Below, one piece after another: positions 22,634 to 31,457 of a DNA stretch of 64,000 bases (position 1 is its first letter; every line of letters starts with the position of its first letter). The position numbers and the translations under genes were made by a program. Under the pieces are notes generated by a model, which searched no databases, was not told where the DNA came from, and saw only the letters and a program-made list of their open reading frames with translations. Origin of the DNA: JAAYXE01 sp964391195 (lineage in GTDB: Bacteria > Chloroflexota > Anaerolineae > Anaerolineales > UBA4823); contig CAYMLG010000010.1 in NCBI GenBank assembly GCA_964391195.1, positions 1-64,000 of the forward strand, given 5' to 3'.

Positions 22634-23203
22634 TCAGGCCACTTCCGGTTCGATCAAGCCGTAAGAGCCATCCCGCCGCCGGTACAAAACATTAATCGAG
22701 TTTGTGTTGGCGTTGAAAAACAGGAAGAAGTTTTCGTGGCCGAGCAGGCTCATCTGCTCAAGGGCTTCCATCTCATTCATAGGCGAAAGCAGGAAGCGTT
22801 TCCGCCGGGCGATCACCGGTCCCAGTTCGCCTGTCTCCTCTTCTTCCTCCACGATCTGCGTCGCGGTCTCGACGACAGTCTTGCCGCCATCCCGATTGCG
22901 GTAGTGCTTACCTTTGAACCGCTCAATCCGCCGCTGCATTTTGTCCAGGGCGGTGTCGAGGGCGGAGAAGATGTCATCCGCCCGCTCCTCGGCCCGCAAA
23001 ATAAAACCCTTCCCCCGCACGGTGATCTGGGCTACCTGGCGGTCATCGGCGCTGCGCGCCGACTTCACATACGCCAGGTCTACCCGAGCTTCTTCGATCC
23101 CGGGGAGATAACGATCCAACTTCGCCACTTTTTTATCGACATATTGGCGAATGCGTTCGGTCACATCCAGGTTTCTGCCATAAATTTCGACTTCCAGAGC
23201 CAT
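22634..23203 (-). CDS. hpf: Long-form ribosome hibernation promoting factor
   Basis: 189 residues, long HPF type. N-terminal ribosome-binding domain (1-100: VEIYGRNLDVTERIRQYVDKK and following), a charged linker about 105-128, and a C-terminal dimerisation domain (FLLSPMNEMEALEQMSLLGH to the end). Long HPF dimerises 70S ribosomes into 100S particles in stationary phase. AGGAGG lies 6 bp before the ATG. It is followed upstream by comFC on the same strand, 57 bp apart. Confidence 0.96.
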   Translation of the reverse strand: MALEVEIYGRNLDVTERIRQYVDKKVAKLDRYLPGIEEARVDLAYVKSARSADDRQVAQITVRGKGFILRAEERADDIFSALDTALDKMQRRIERFKGKHYRNRDGGKTVVETATQIVEEEEETGELGPVIARRKRFLLSPMNEMEALEQMSLLGHENFFLFFNANTNSINVLYRRRDGSYGLIEPEVA

Positions 23204-23260
23204 TGTGAACCTCCTGATAGAATCGATATGGAGCGTGAAAAACTGAACCGCGATAACACC

Positions 23261-23971
23261 CTACAGCAAAGCGCGCGCCAGGGTTATCCCGAACACTGCC
23301 GAGGCTCCAGCCTCCAGCAGGGCCCCAGCGCACGCGTCAAGCGTCGCCCCACTAGTGGTCACATCATCCACGACCAAAACTTTTCTACCTTCCACCAGTT
23401 CCGGCGCCGCAGAAAATGCGCCTGATACATTCTCCCAGCGTTGGGTTCTGGTTAATCCCACCTGTGTATGGGTATCACGAACTTTCTTGAGAGCTTGCGA
23501 ACGGTAAGCCCACCCGCAGCCCAAAGCGATCGGACGCGCAAGGAGTGCCGCCTGATTATATCCTCGCTGGGCCCGGCGGGCAAGACTGACCGGTACCGGG
23601 GTCACAAGATCGACCTCCCATTCCTGTTCGTGGGCTAGAAGCACCAATGGGCGAGCCAAAGCTTCACCCAAAGCGATGTCGCCTCTATATTTTAAACGAT
23701 GTAAAGCTTTTTGGAGAGATCCGCTGAAAACGCCCCAGGAGCGCAGCGCCTGGTAACGCGGCCTGGCCTGCTGGCAAGCCGCGCAGACCCCCTCGCCGGC
23801 CTGGCTTCGACCGCAGATTGGACAGATCGGTGGCAAGATGCGCTGCACACCGGCCTGGCATGCGGGGCACCAACGGTCTCCCCGCACGCCGCAGCCCCCG
23901 CAGTTTGGTGGGAATAACCAATCCAGCCCGGACCAACCCAAGCGATAGAGTTGGTAGGCCAATCGATTCAC
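23261..23971 (-). CDS. comFC: ComFC-family phosphoribosyltransferase-like protein
   Basis: 236 residues. N-terminal Cys pairs (CGGCG, CPAC, CPICG, CAAC) form a zinc-ribbon-like region at about 25-70. The C-terminal phosphoribosyltransferase motif is VLVVDDVTTSGATLDAC with its PRPP loop; RRAQRGYNQAALLAR is the usual ComF block. Members support DNA uptake in competent bacteria. It starts 4 bp after the Tad gene order begins downstream of TadC, so it may share its transcript with the pilus genes, which fits a link between surface filaments and DNA uptake. Confidence 0.92.
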   Translation of the reverse strand: MNRLAYQLYRLGWSGLDWLFPPNCGGCGVRGDRWCPACQAGVQRILPPICPICGRSQAGEGVCAACQQARPRYQALRSWGVFSGSLQKALHRLKYRGDIALGEALARPLVLLAHEQEWEVDLVTPVPVSLARRAQRGYNQAALLARPIALGCGWAYRSQALKKVRDTHTQVGLTRTQRWENVSGAFSAAPELVEGRKVLVVDDVTTSGATLDACAGALLEAGASAVFGITLARALL

Positions 23972-23975
23972 GAAG

Positions 23976-24917
23976 TTAAAACATATTCATGAGCGCAGAG
24001 CGCATCAGCCGCAGCGCGGCCGGTGTCATCAGCACGATGCAGATGGTGGGGAAAATGAGCAGCGCCATCGGGATGAGCATCTTAATCGGGGCTTTGTGCG
24101 CCTCCTCTTCGGCCCGCTGGCGGCGCTTCATCCGCATTTGATCGGCCTGAATCCGCAGAACTCTGGCCATACTGACCCCTAACTGCTCGCTCTGGATCAC
24201 CGCCGCAACGAAACTGGTCATCTCCGGGAGGCCGATCCGGTCGGACATGTCGCGCAGCGCATCCCGGCGCAGCTTCCCGAGTTGGATCTCCCGAACCACC
24301 CGCCCAAATGCGAGGGCCAACTCGTTTTCCCACTTCTCATACACTTTCGACATCGCCCCGTCGAAGCCGAGACCGGCCTCGACACAGATCGTGAGCAAGT
24401 CCAGGGCATCTGGCAGAGCCTTGAGGATCTCCTTCTGCCGGCGCTGGATTTTACTCGTCAGCATCATCTCCGGCAGGAAGTAGCCCACCCCAACAAATAT
24501 GGCGATGATCAACAGCTTTCTCCCCCACGTCCAGTCGATTTTTGCGATGCTGAAGATGAAAAATAGAAAGACGCCCAGGCCAAGCGCGGTGAAGATCCTC
24601 GCCGACCAGAAGACCGCCGGATCGATGCCGCGTGGGTTGCCCGCCAGTTCGAGCTTGCGAGCGGTGGCCTGGATGGCGTTCTGCGGGGTGAACCGAGTGG
24701 CAAACTCGCCAAATTTGCGCGCCAGGGGGATAATCACCCGGTCGCTGAACGGCTGAGAAAGCTCGATCTCTTCCAGGTTTACCGGCTCGCCTCGCGCCGC
24801 GAATTCCGCCAGCCGCTCCTGGAGGGGGTCGCCTCCGTGGCGTTCTCGCAGCCCGATGATGACCAGGAGCACAGCTCCGATGAGTAGTATAACGACCAGA
24901 CCGATGATCCATCCCAT
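23976..24917 (-). CDS. tadC: TadC-like type II/IV pilus inner-membrane platform protein
   Basis: 313 residues. N-terminal helix, a middle pair of hydrophobic segments (about 110-150), then the T2SSF domain (LPDALDLLTICVEAGLGFDGAMSKV to MLIPMALLIFPTICIVLMTPAAL) with a C-terminal membrane helix. With TadB it forms the membrane platform driven by the TadA ATPase. Order tadC-tadB-tadA-tadZ-cpaB downstream of an flp gene is canonical for Tad loci. Confidence 0.92.
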   Translation of the reverse strand: MGWIIGLVVILLIGAVLLVIIGLRERHGGDPLQERLAEFAARGEPVNLEEIELSQPFSDRVIIPLARKFGEFATRFTPQNAIQATARKLELAGNPRGIDPAVFWSARIFTALGLGVFLFFIFSIAKIDWTWGRKLLIIAIFVGVGYFLPEMMLTSKIQRRQKEILKALPDALDLLTICVEAGLGFDGAMSKVYEKWENELALAFGRVVREIQLGKLRRDALRDMSDRIGLPEMTSFVAAVIQSEQLGVSMARVLRIQADQMRMKRRQRAEEEAHKAPIKMLIPMALLIFPTICIVLMTPAALRLMRSALMNMF

Positions 24918-24940
24918 AATGCTATCCTCCGATCAGCCGC

Positions 24941-25921
24941 CTAAACCTCAATCGTCGCGATCTTTACCATTACGAAATAGCCTGCCAGAATCATCAGCGC
25001 ACCGATCGATAAGGCGATGATACCCACCAGACGTGTCTCGGGATTGAAAAATTCCATCATATAGGGGCGGTTTATAGCCCAGAGGATCAGGGAGATGAAC
25101 ACGGGCATCATAGCCAGGAATTTCCCAGAGTACATCACCTGGGAGGTCATCACCCGGATCTCACCCTTGATCCGCACCCGTTCCCGGATTGTATAGGAGA
25201 TCGTGTCCAGGATTTCCGCCAGGTTACCGCCGACTTCGCGCTGGACATTAATGGCGGTGATCACCAGATCCAGATCTTCACTGGGGATACGGCGCAGCAG
25301 GTTATCTAGTGCATCTTCCATCGGGAGGCCGAGCTGCATCTCCTGTACCACCCGGCGGAATTCGTCCGAGATCGGCGGGGGCATCTCCTTGCTGACCGCC
25401 TCCATGGCCTGCATGGTCGAGTAGCCCGCCCGCAGCCCGTTCACCATCAGGTTCAGCATATCTGCCAATTGGTCGTTGAACCGCGTCAGGCGCTGACCTT
25501 GTTCCCGGCGCACGTAGAGACGCGGCAGGAACCAGCCGAGGATCGCGCCGACCCCTCCAAAAATACGCGATTGCCCCCCAAAATACCAGGCAACCAACGC
25601 CACCCCAAAGGCTGCAATGACTTGCACGGCAAGGTATTCGGCAGGCTTCAGCTTCAAGTCGGCCCGGGCCAGCTCTCTGGAAATTTTATCGGCCCAACTC
25701 GATCCGGCCAGCCGCCTGTTCAACCACTCCCCGACCGGTGAGCTTTTCTCTTCTGGTTTGCCTTCCTGTATGTATTCGTCTTCCAGGTAGCGCTCCAGGC
25801 GCTCGTCGACCAGGGAGCGCTCGCTGCGGATGGAGATCACCGCCCCAATCAACAGCAAGACCAGGACAACTCCCCCTCCGCCCATGATGATCATTAGCAT
25901 GGGAGAACCCATCATAATCAC
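24941..25921 (-). CDS. tadB: TadB-like pilus inner-membrane platform protein
   Basis: 326 residues. N-terminal helix with MIIMGGGGVVLVLLLIGAVI, a Gly-rich start; T2SSF domain with NDQLADMLNLMVNGLRAGYS and EVGGNLAEILDTISYTIRER; two C-terminal membrane helices. It pairs with TadC. It is 23 bp upstream of tadC and 57 bp downstream of tadA. Confidence 0.92.
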   Translation of the reverse strand: MIMMGSPMLMIIMGGGGVVLVLLLIGAVISIRSERSLVDERLERYLEDEYIQEGKPEEKSSPVGEWLNRRLAGSSWADKISRELARADLKLKPAEYLAVQVIAAFGVALVAWYFGGQSRIFGGVGAILGWFLPRLYVRREQGQRLTRFNDQLADMLNLMVNGLRAGYSTMQAMEAVSKEMPPPISDEFRRVVQEMQLGLPMEDALDNLLRRIPSEDLDLVITAINVQREVGGNLAEILDTISYTIRERVRIKGEIRVMTSQVMYSGKFLAMMPVFISLILWAINRPYMMEFFNPETRLVGIIALSIGALMILAGYFVMVKIATIEV

Positions 25922-25978
25922 CTACCTACCCCGGCGAAACACCATAGTGGATGCAAGCGAAACAGAGACATGCTGCCT

Positions 25979-27382
25979 CTACCGCCGTCGTTCGCCGATG
26001 CCGAAAATGGATGGCGGCAGATGGATGCCCGAAGCCTCGATCTTATCCATGAACTTCGGGCGCAGACCGGTCGGCCGCAGCCGGCCGATCACCTTGCCAT
26101 TTTCATAGCCGGTTTGCTCGAAGGCGAAGATATCCGTCATCGTGATTACATCACCTTCCATCCCGCTCACTTCGGTGATGTTGACCACCTTGCGGGAGCC
26201 ATCCCTCATCCGCTCCTGGTGCACAATCAGATCGATCGCCGAGGATACTTGTTCCCGAATCGCCCGCACGGGCAGTTCCATCCCCGCCATGAGTGCCATC
26301 GTCTCGATACGGGCAAGCGTATCGCGCGGACCGTTCGAGTGAGCAGTGGTCATCGACCCGTCATGGCCGGTGTTCATCGCCTGCAGCATGTCCAGCGCGG
26401 CCTCGTCACGGATTTCTCCCACGATAATGCGCTCCGGCCGCATACGCAGGGAATTCACCACTAACTGGCGGATTGTCACCTCACCCTTCCCCTCGATGTT
26501 GGGGGGGCGAGACTCGAGGGTCACCACATGCTCCTGCCGGAGCTGCAGTTCCGCCGCGTTTTCAATGGTGATGATCCGCTCGTCGGGTGGGATGAAACTT
26601 GAGAGGATGTTCAGCAGGGTCGTTTTACCGGAACCGGTGCCGCCGGAGATGATGATATTCAACCGGGAGTGCACCGCGGCTTTCAAGAAGGTCAGCGCCT
26701 CGGGAGTGATCGACCCAAATTGGATGAGCTGCTCGAGGGTAATGGGATTTTTGAAGAACTTCCGGATTGTGATAACCGGGCCGACCAGAGAGATGGGTGG
26801 GATCACGGCGTTCACGCGCGATCCATCCGGCAAACGGGCATCCACATAGGGACTGGATTCATCGATCCGGCGGCCCAGGGGGGCGACGATGCGGTCGATG
26901 ATCCGCATCACGTGATCGTTGCTCTCGAACGCCACCGGCACTCGGGAGAGTTTGCCGCCGCGCTCGATATATATATTCTTTGCCCCGTTGACCATCACCT
27001 CGGTGATCGTATCATCTTCCAAAAGAGGCTGCAGCGGTCCAAAACCCAGGATCTCTGCTGCGATTTGCTCAAACAAGCGCGCCCGCTCCGGCCTGGAGAG
27101 GACGATATTCTCCTCGGCCAGCACCTGATCGAACAGTTCCTGGATTGTATTGCGAACCTCGCCCACTTTGGAGATGTCCATCCCGGGGTCCAGCTCAGAC
27201 AGCAGGCGGTTCTGCACCCGGGTCTTGAGGTCCAGGTAGGTATCCCTCTGCGCGTTCACTCCAGGTGCAGGTACCCGTCTTCCCTGGAGTGAGGCCAATC
27301 GCGAGGTGCCTTCCCCACTGCTTTCTCCGCTCCCTTGGGGAGGTTTTCCCTGCCCTTGTTCAATTCTTTTTAAGAGCGACAT
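25979..27382 (-). CDS. tadA: TadA/CpaF-type secretion ATPase
   Basis: 467 residues. N-terminal helical domain, then the VirB11/CpaF ATPase: NDHVMRIIDRIVAPLGRRID, Walker A IISGGTGSGKTTLLN, Walker B region PERIIVGEIRDEAALDML and His-box VTLESRPPNIEGKGEVTIR. It powers assembly and perhaps retraction of the Flp pilus. The neighbours on both sides are Tad genes. Confidence 0.95.
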   Translation of the reverse strand: MSLLKRIEQGQGKPPQGSGESSGEGTSRLASLQGRRVPAPGVNAQRDTYLDLKTRVQNRLLSELDPGMDISKVGEVRNTIQELFDQVLAEENIVLSRPERARLFEQIAAEILGFGPLQPLLEDDTITEVMVNGAKNIYIERGGKLSRVPVAFESNDHVMRIIDRIVAPLGRRIDESSPYVDARLPDGSRVNAVIPPISLVGPVITIRKFFKNPITLEQLIQFGSITPEALTFLKAAVHSRLNIIISGGTGSGKTTLLNILSSFIPPDERIITIENAAELQLRQEHVVTLESRPPNIEGKGEVTIRQLVVNSLRMRPERIIVGEIRDEAALDMLQAMNTGHDGSMTTAHSNGPRDTLARIETMALMAGMELPVRAIREQVSSAIDLIVHQERMRDGSRKVVNITEVSGMEGDVITMTDIFAFEQTGYENGKVIGRLRPTGLRPKFMDKIEASGIHLPPSIFGIGERRR

Positions 27383-27400
27383 TGTCCACCTCCGCTACAG

Positions 27401-28657
27401 TTAGCGCTTGCCAATTCTTATACCGGCCGGAATCCGCTCGATCTCTCTCTCAGATAAGTCGGTGAGCCGGGCGCGGACCACTTCCGCAAGCGTGAGGTAG
27501 CTTTTCGCCAGAGGTGTGGAGCGGTTGCCCAACATAAACGGTATGCCGCGGTTGACGGAGGGGATCACAGTCCGCTCATCCACCGGGATCACCGCCACAA
27601 TCTCGTGTTTGAAACTCTCGCCCACCTTCTCTGGCGTGATACCGATCCGCTTGTCGAAACGATTCATGATGAACAGCACCCGGCTGCGGTCGATCTTCAA
27701 CACATCGACCAGATCGATAAACAGGCGAGCGTTTTTGATCGCCGGGATGTCTTGAGTGGTGATGAGCACGATCGCATCGCTGATATCCATGGCCGCCAGC
27801 GTGATATCCGTCAGCCCGGAGGAGGCATCGATGATTACGTAAGTAAACAGGCGGGTCAGATATTCGATCACTTTCCCAAACTGGTCGCCGCTGACATTCT
27901 CCGCATACTCCGGGCGCGGGGGTGAGGCCAGAAGCTTCAGGCCGGAAGCCGCATGATTGGCCAGCACCTCTTCGATGATCTCCGGGTCCAGCTCATCGGC
28001 TCTCGGGGCCAGATCGAGGATGCTGCGCTTGCTCTGCTCGTTGAGGAACACAGCCACGTCGCCGTACTGCAGGTTACCATCCACGACCACGACCGGCGTT
28101 TCATCATTGTGCAGGGTTACTGCCAGATTGATCGCCACCGTGGTGCTGCCGGTCCCACCTTTAGGGCTGTAGACCGTGATGATCTTCCCCAGCGAAGCGG
28201 GTATACCCGAAGCGACCGGGGAACCGGCCACCGGGGCTTGGGCGGTTGTCGCCACCGCCTTCGCCTTCTCCTCGTGGGCCATCCTGCCGGCCCTACGGAT
28301 GGCTGAGGTGAGTTCATCGACAGACGGCGGCTTGGTGAGAAAATCCCGAGCGCCGGCCAACATTGCCCGGCGCATATAGTTGGGATCTCCCTGTACGGAG
28401 AGAATGACGATCTGAGTGCAGCTGTTCGTCTTCCGGATAATGTCGGTCGCCGTAATGCCGTCCATGTCGGGCATGTTGATGTCCATCAGAACGACATCCG
28501 GCTGCACCTCTTTTGCGGCCTCGATCGCTTCCCGTCCGGTTCGAGCGACGCCAATCACCTCCACGTCGTTCTCGAACTGGAGCAGTTTACGAATATTCTC
28601 CCGCGTCTCAGCGATATCGTCGACGATCAGAACACGGATTTTATCTGTCTGCGTCAT
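27401..28657 (-). CDS. tadZ: TadZ/CpaE-type protein: intact receiver plus MinD-like ATPase
   Basis: 418 residues. Residues 1-125 are a receiver domain with acidic Asp13-Asp14, phospho-acceptor Asp59 (VVLMDINMPD) and Lys in FLTKPP, all present; many TadZ/CpaE receivers lack them. Residues 165-400 are a MinD/ParA-like ATPase with the deviant Walker A in YSPKGGTGSTTVAINLA. TadZ localises the pilus machine in the cell. The intact phosphorylation site, with a two-component pair only 2 kb upstream, suggests control by phosphorylation. Confidence 0.93.
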   Translation of the reverse strand: MTQTDKIRVLIVDDIAETRENIRKLLQFENDVEVIGVARTGREAIEAAKEVQPDVVLMDINMPDMDGITATDIIRKTNSCTQIVILSVQGDPNYMRRAMLAGARDFLTKPPSVDELTSAIRRAGRMAHEEKAKAVATTAQAPVAGSPVASGIPASLGKIITVYSPKGGTGSTTVAINLAVTLHNDETPVVVVDGNLQYGDVAVFLNEQSKRSILDLAPRADELDPEIIEEVLANHAASGLKLLASPPRPEYAENVSGDQFGKVIEYLTRLFTYVIIDASSGLTDITLAAMDISDAIVLITTQDIPAIKNARLFIDLVDVLKIDRSRVLFIMNRFDKRIGITPEKVGESFKHEIVAVIPVDERTVIPSVNRGIPFMLGNRSTPLAKSYLTLAEVVRARLTDLSEREIERIPAGIRIGKR

Positions 28658-28682
28658 TCACTCACCACTCAAAAGCTTCCGA

Positions 28683-29768
28683 TTATGGTAAAAGCTCCGG
28701 TAGCACTGGAGGGGTTTCGGTGATGCCGTAGGGCAGCTTCACCGGAACTCGGATATTGTACTGGTCCAGCAGGAACTGCAGGGTGACCGCTTCGGTCTCA
28801 ATCCGCGAGGCATCCCCCGCGGAGCGCAGCGCCATCGTCAGGCGGGCGCCGCTGTACACCAGGTGGTTCAGGGTGACCGCGTCTTGCGGGGTGACCACCA
28901 GGGTGACCACAGACGGTGGCGCCGGCGGTGGCGCCGCTTCCCCATCTGCCTGGCCAGCGGCTACGCCTTCAGCCGTAGCTTCCGGAGTGGGCTGCCCGGC
29001 CGTGGGGAGTTGGAAATCGCCCATCCGCAGGATGACCGCATCCTGGATCAAGGTCTGGGTCACCCTTCGCTGCCGCTGTTCCTCAGCCGGATACACGTAA
29101 ACGGTCTGGCCAAGGACCGGGTCAACCTCCGCCCGCCCTTGAATGCCATCTGTCACATCTTCGGTCAGATACACCAACTCCGCGCCTTCACCGCCTCTGG
29201 GTCCGGGAGCGATGACAACGCCGGTGTTGTTGGGCAGGCGAGTCTGGAAATCGGTGTCCAGGTCGATAAACTGTAGGGTGACGATCACATTGACGTGATC
29301 GCCCGCCTGGGCCCCATAAGCGACACTGCTCCAGCGGTCGATCGGGATCGAGACGGCCACCATTCCGGGCGGGATCGACATCGCGGCCACAGATCCCCCA
29401 TCCTGTAGTTGCTCATCAGGTGCCACCAGCATGCTGTCGGTGAGCGGCATCCCCGGTTCCAGGTCGAACTTCGCCTGCCGTCCGGCGGCGTCGCTGATAT
29501 TGGTGAACATCCCTCCCAGCAGCAAGTCCTGTTGTATCGGTATGACACCCAAAACTGCTTCATCCAGAATATCGCCCCGCGCCACCCGTTGGGTGACCAC
29601 GACAACGTTCACCGTGGTTAGGGGTTGAGCTGTCTGGGCTTCAGAATCCCCTGCGGCCGGTGTGCTTGCCGGGGGCGGCTGCAGGAATCGCTGCCAGATG
29701 AAAAAGACAGCGACCAATCCGAGGATTACAACGAGTGCAAGAAGAAGAAGGATACGCCCACGACGCAT
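28683..29768 (-). CDS. cpaB: CpaB/RcpC-like Flp pilus assembly protein
   Basis: 361 residues. N-terminal membrane anchor (about 8-25), a SAF domain (VVVVTQRVARGDILDEAVL to TPDEQ region, about 52-120), and the RcpC-type domain with VAVSIPIDRWSSVAYGAQAGDHVNV. A Pro/Ala-rich loop (about 265-300) follows and the end is hydrophilic. CpaB is anchored in the membrane and thought to shape the pilus channel or wall passage. It is first of the Tad biogenesis genes after the pilin. Confidence 0.9.
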   Translation of the reverse strand: MRRGRILLLLALVVILGLVAVFFIWQRFLQPPPASTPAAGDSEAQTAQPLTTVNVVVVTQRVARGDILDEAVLGVIPIQQDLLLGGMFTNISDAAGRQAKFDLEPGMPLTDSMLVAPDEQLQDGGSVAAMSIPPGMVAVSIPIDRWSSVAYGAQAGDHVNVIVTLQFIDLDTDFQTRLPNNTGVVIAPGPRGGEGAELVYLTEDVTDGIQGRAEVDPVLGQTVYVYPAEEQRQRRVTQTLIQDAVILRMGDFQLPTAGQPTPEATAEGVAAGQADGEAAPPPAPPSVVTLVVTPQDAVTLNHLVYSGARLTMALRSAGDASRIETEAVTLQFLLDQYNIRVPVKLPYGITETPPVLPELLP

Positions 29769-30021
29769 GAAACGCCTCCAGTTATGTCAGTTCTAAAGGT
29801 TTGAGGTTCCTCGCGTATTTTACACTTTTTTGGGACAAAAATCTTCGGCTAGATCTCGATTAGAGTTTACCTGAAAACTCGTTGATTTTGGTCCCCGTTT
29901 TGCAGTTTACGCCTCACAACAACGTTAGCTCAAGCTAAAACGGTGCAAGAATTGTTCCAGATACAAGCCGTGTGGGCAATTTTCTCTGGTTGAGCTCGTC
30001 GAGTCTGGTAATTAACGACTA

Positions 30022-30045
30022 AGGTCCTACCTCTCGGCAGGACCT
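30022..30045 (-). terminator. Hairpin between the Flp pilin and cpaB
   Basis: Arms AGGTCCTACC (30022-30031) and GGCAGGACCT (30036-30045), one mismatch, 4-base loop. Only a weak T-containing stretch follows, so it may partly terminate transcription, giving more pilin mRNA than assembly mRNA. The 327-bp gap 29769-30095 holds no other recognisable feature. Confidence 0.5.
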
Positions 30046-30095
30046 CAGCATGGCTTTCAATGAAACAGAATGCAAGGTTGCCAGGCTTCACCACA

Positions 30096-30242
30096 TTAGA
30101 TGGCGTTGTAGATCTGGCTGAAGACATTACCAATAGCGGGGCCGAGCAGGGAGAGAATTACAATCACGACAATCGCAACCAAAACAAGAATTAACGCATA
30201 TTCAACCAAACCCTGGCCCTTTTCCTTCGGCGCGAACAACAT
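30096..30242 (-). CDS. flp: Flp/Fap-type pilin (48 residues)
   Basis: A 48-residue frame with AAAGGAGGTG 6-8 bp before its ATG. Short charged leader, then the pilin signature GQGLVEYALILVLVAIVVI (Gly-[cleavage]-Glu5-type hydrophobic helix) and a short tail ending SQIYNAI. Family members are processed by a TadV/CpaA prepilin peptidase and polymerised into Flp pili. No such peptidase is in the window. The gene is directly upstream of cpaB and has its own promoter at 30289-30316. Confidence 0.92.
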   Translation of the reverse strand: MLFAPKEKGQGLVEYALILVLVAIVVIVILSLLGPAIGNVFSQIYNAI

Positions 30243-30288
30243 GGCATTCACCTCCTTTCATGTATGAATTTTTTTATGCGGTAACCGT

Positions 30289-30316
30289 ATTATAGAGGTT
30301 TATTGGAAAATTGCAA
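30289..30316 (-). promoter_or_regulatory. Sigma-70-type promoter for the flp pilin
   Basis: On the minus strand, TTGCAA (30311-30316), 16-bp spacer, TATAAT (30289-30294, exact consensus). It is about 47 bp before the pilin ATG and is the closest to consensus seen in the window, fitting a highly expressed structural gene. Confidence 0.65.
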
Positions 30317-30392
30317 TAGGAAAGACTTCACAAATCCCTTTCAGTTGTGCAAAGTGCTCCGTTCCTGCAAGGAAGCGTGCATTTCCAGCCTC

Positions 30393-31457
30393 TTATACCG
30401 GAACCGACACGGTGAGGGCCGGGATCTGAAAAGTAACCCGGGTGCCTTTCCCGGCCACACTCTCAACCTCCAGGTAGCCGCCCAGCATTTCGGCCCGCTC
30501 CCGGATAACCTTGATCCCCATGCTGTTGCGTTCGGCCAGTGTTTCGACATCAAAACCTTTGCCGTTGTCATCCACGGTGACTTTCACATTGCTCTCGCCT
30601 AAATCTACCTGGACGGTGACGATTGAAGCCTGGCTGTGGCGGGAGGCGTTGCTCAACAGTTCCTGGATGGCCCGGAACACCATCACCTCCTGGTACGACT
30701 CGAAGCGCCGCTCGGTTCCGGTTATCGTCAGGTGGATTTCCATCCCTACCTGTTCTTTATAGGCATCCACGTACCGCTTCAACGTCGGAATCAGGCCCAG
30801 GTCGTCCAGCATCATCGGGCGGAGTTCGAAGATGAAGTCGCGCACTTTTTGGAAGGTGCTCATGGCGGAGGCCTTCATATTCGCCATCTCTTCCCTGGCT
30901 TTCGCCTGGTCCATATCGAAGAGGCGCATGGCGATATCGGTCTGAAGGATGAAGTTCGAGAGGGCCTGGGCAGGGCCATCGTGCATCTGCCTGGATAAGC
31001 GCAGCCGTTCCGCCTCTTGCGCCTGGATCATCATCTCCACCCGCTCAGCGGTTGAAGCCGCACCCCGGGTGACGGTCGCCGCCGCCAACCCGCCATCCAT
31101 CGCCCTGCAGATCTTCTCGACCAGCTCCAACTGCCGCTGCAAGTGCAGTTGATCGTTCTGCAGCTTATCCAGTTGGCCGCGCATCACAAACAGCCGCTGT
31201 TGAGCATCCAGAGCCGATTCGTAAGTCATACGGATGTCCGCGTGGGATAAATTTTCGAACTTCGCTTGCATCTGCTGCAGATGAGCGCTGATCGAAGCGT
31301 TGCGCTGGGCGAGTTTGTTCACCTCTAGCTGGCTTTGCTCCAGCATCAAGGCGATTTCTTTCAGTTCCCGGCGCAGTTGGTCTTGCTGACCCTGCATCTC
31401 TTCTCGGAGAGCATCCCAAGTGATCGCATCTTGTTCTTGAACGGGCATGATCTTCAC
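30393..31457 (-). CDS. DegS-like histidine kinase with long coiled coil
   Basis: 354 residues, soluble. Residues about 15-115 are a coiled coil; HisKA_3 with phospho-acceptor His159 in RLSRQMHDGPAQAL; HATPase with NASRHSQAS and DNGKGFDVE. There is no periplasmic or PAS domain, so the signal is probably cytoplasmic or delivered by a partner protein. The start overlaps the regulator stop by 4 bp (ATGA). It lies immediately upstream of the Tad genes, with the pilin promoter between, and may control them or phosphorylate TadZ. Confidence 0.94.
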   Translation of the reverse strand: MKIMPVQEQDAITWDALREEMQGQQDQLRRELKEIALMLEQSQLEVNKLAQRNASISAHLQQMQAKFENLSHADIRMTYESALDAQQRLFVMRGQLDKLQNDQLHLQRQLELVEKICRAMDGGLAAATVTRGAASTAERVEMMIQAQEAERLRLSRQMHDGPAQALSNFILQTDIAMRLFDMDQAKAREEMANMKASAMSTFQKVRDFIFELRPMMLDDLGLIPTLKRYVDAYKEQVGMEIHLTITGTERRFESYQEVMVFRAIQELLSNASRHSQASIVTVQVDLGESNVKVTVDDNGKGFDVETLAERNSMGIKVIRERAEMLGGYLEVESVAGKGTRVTFQIPALTVSVPV

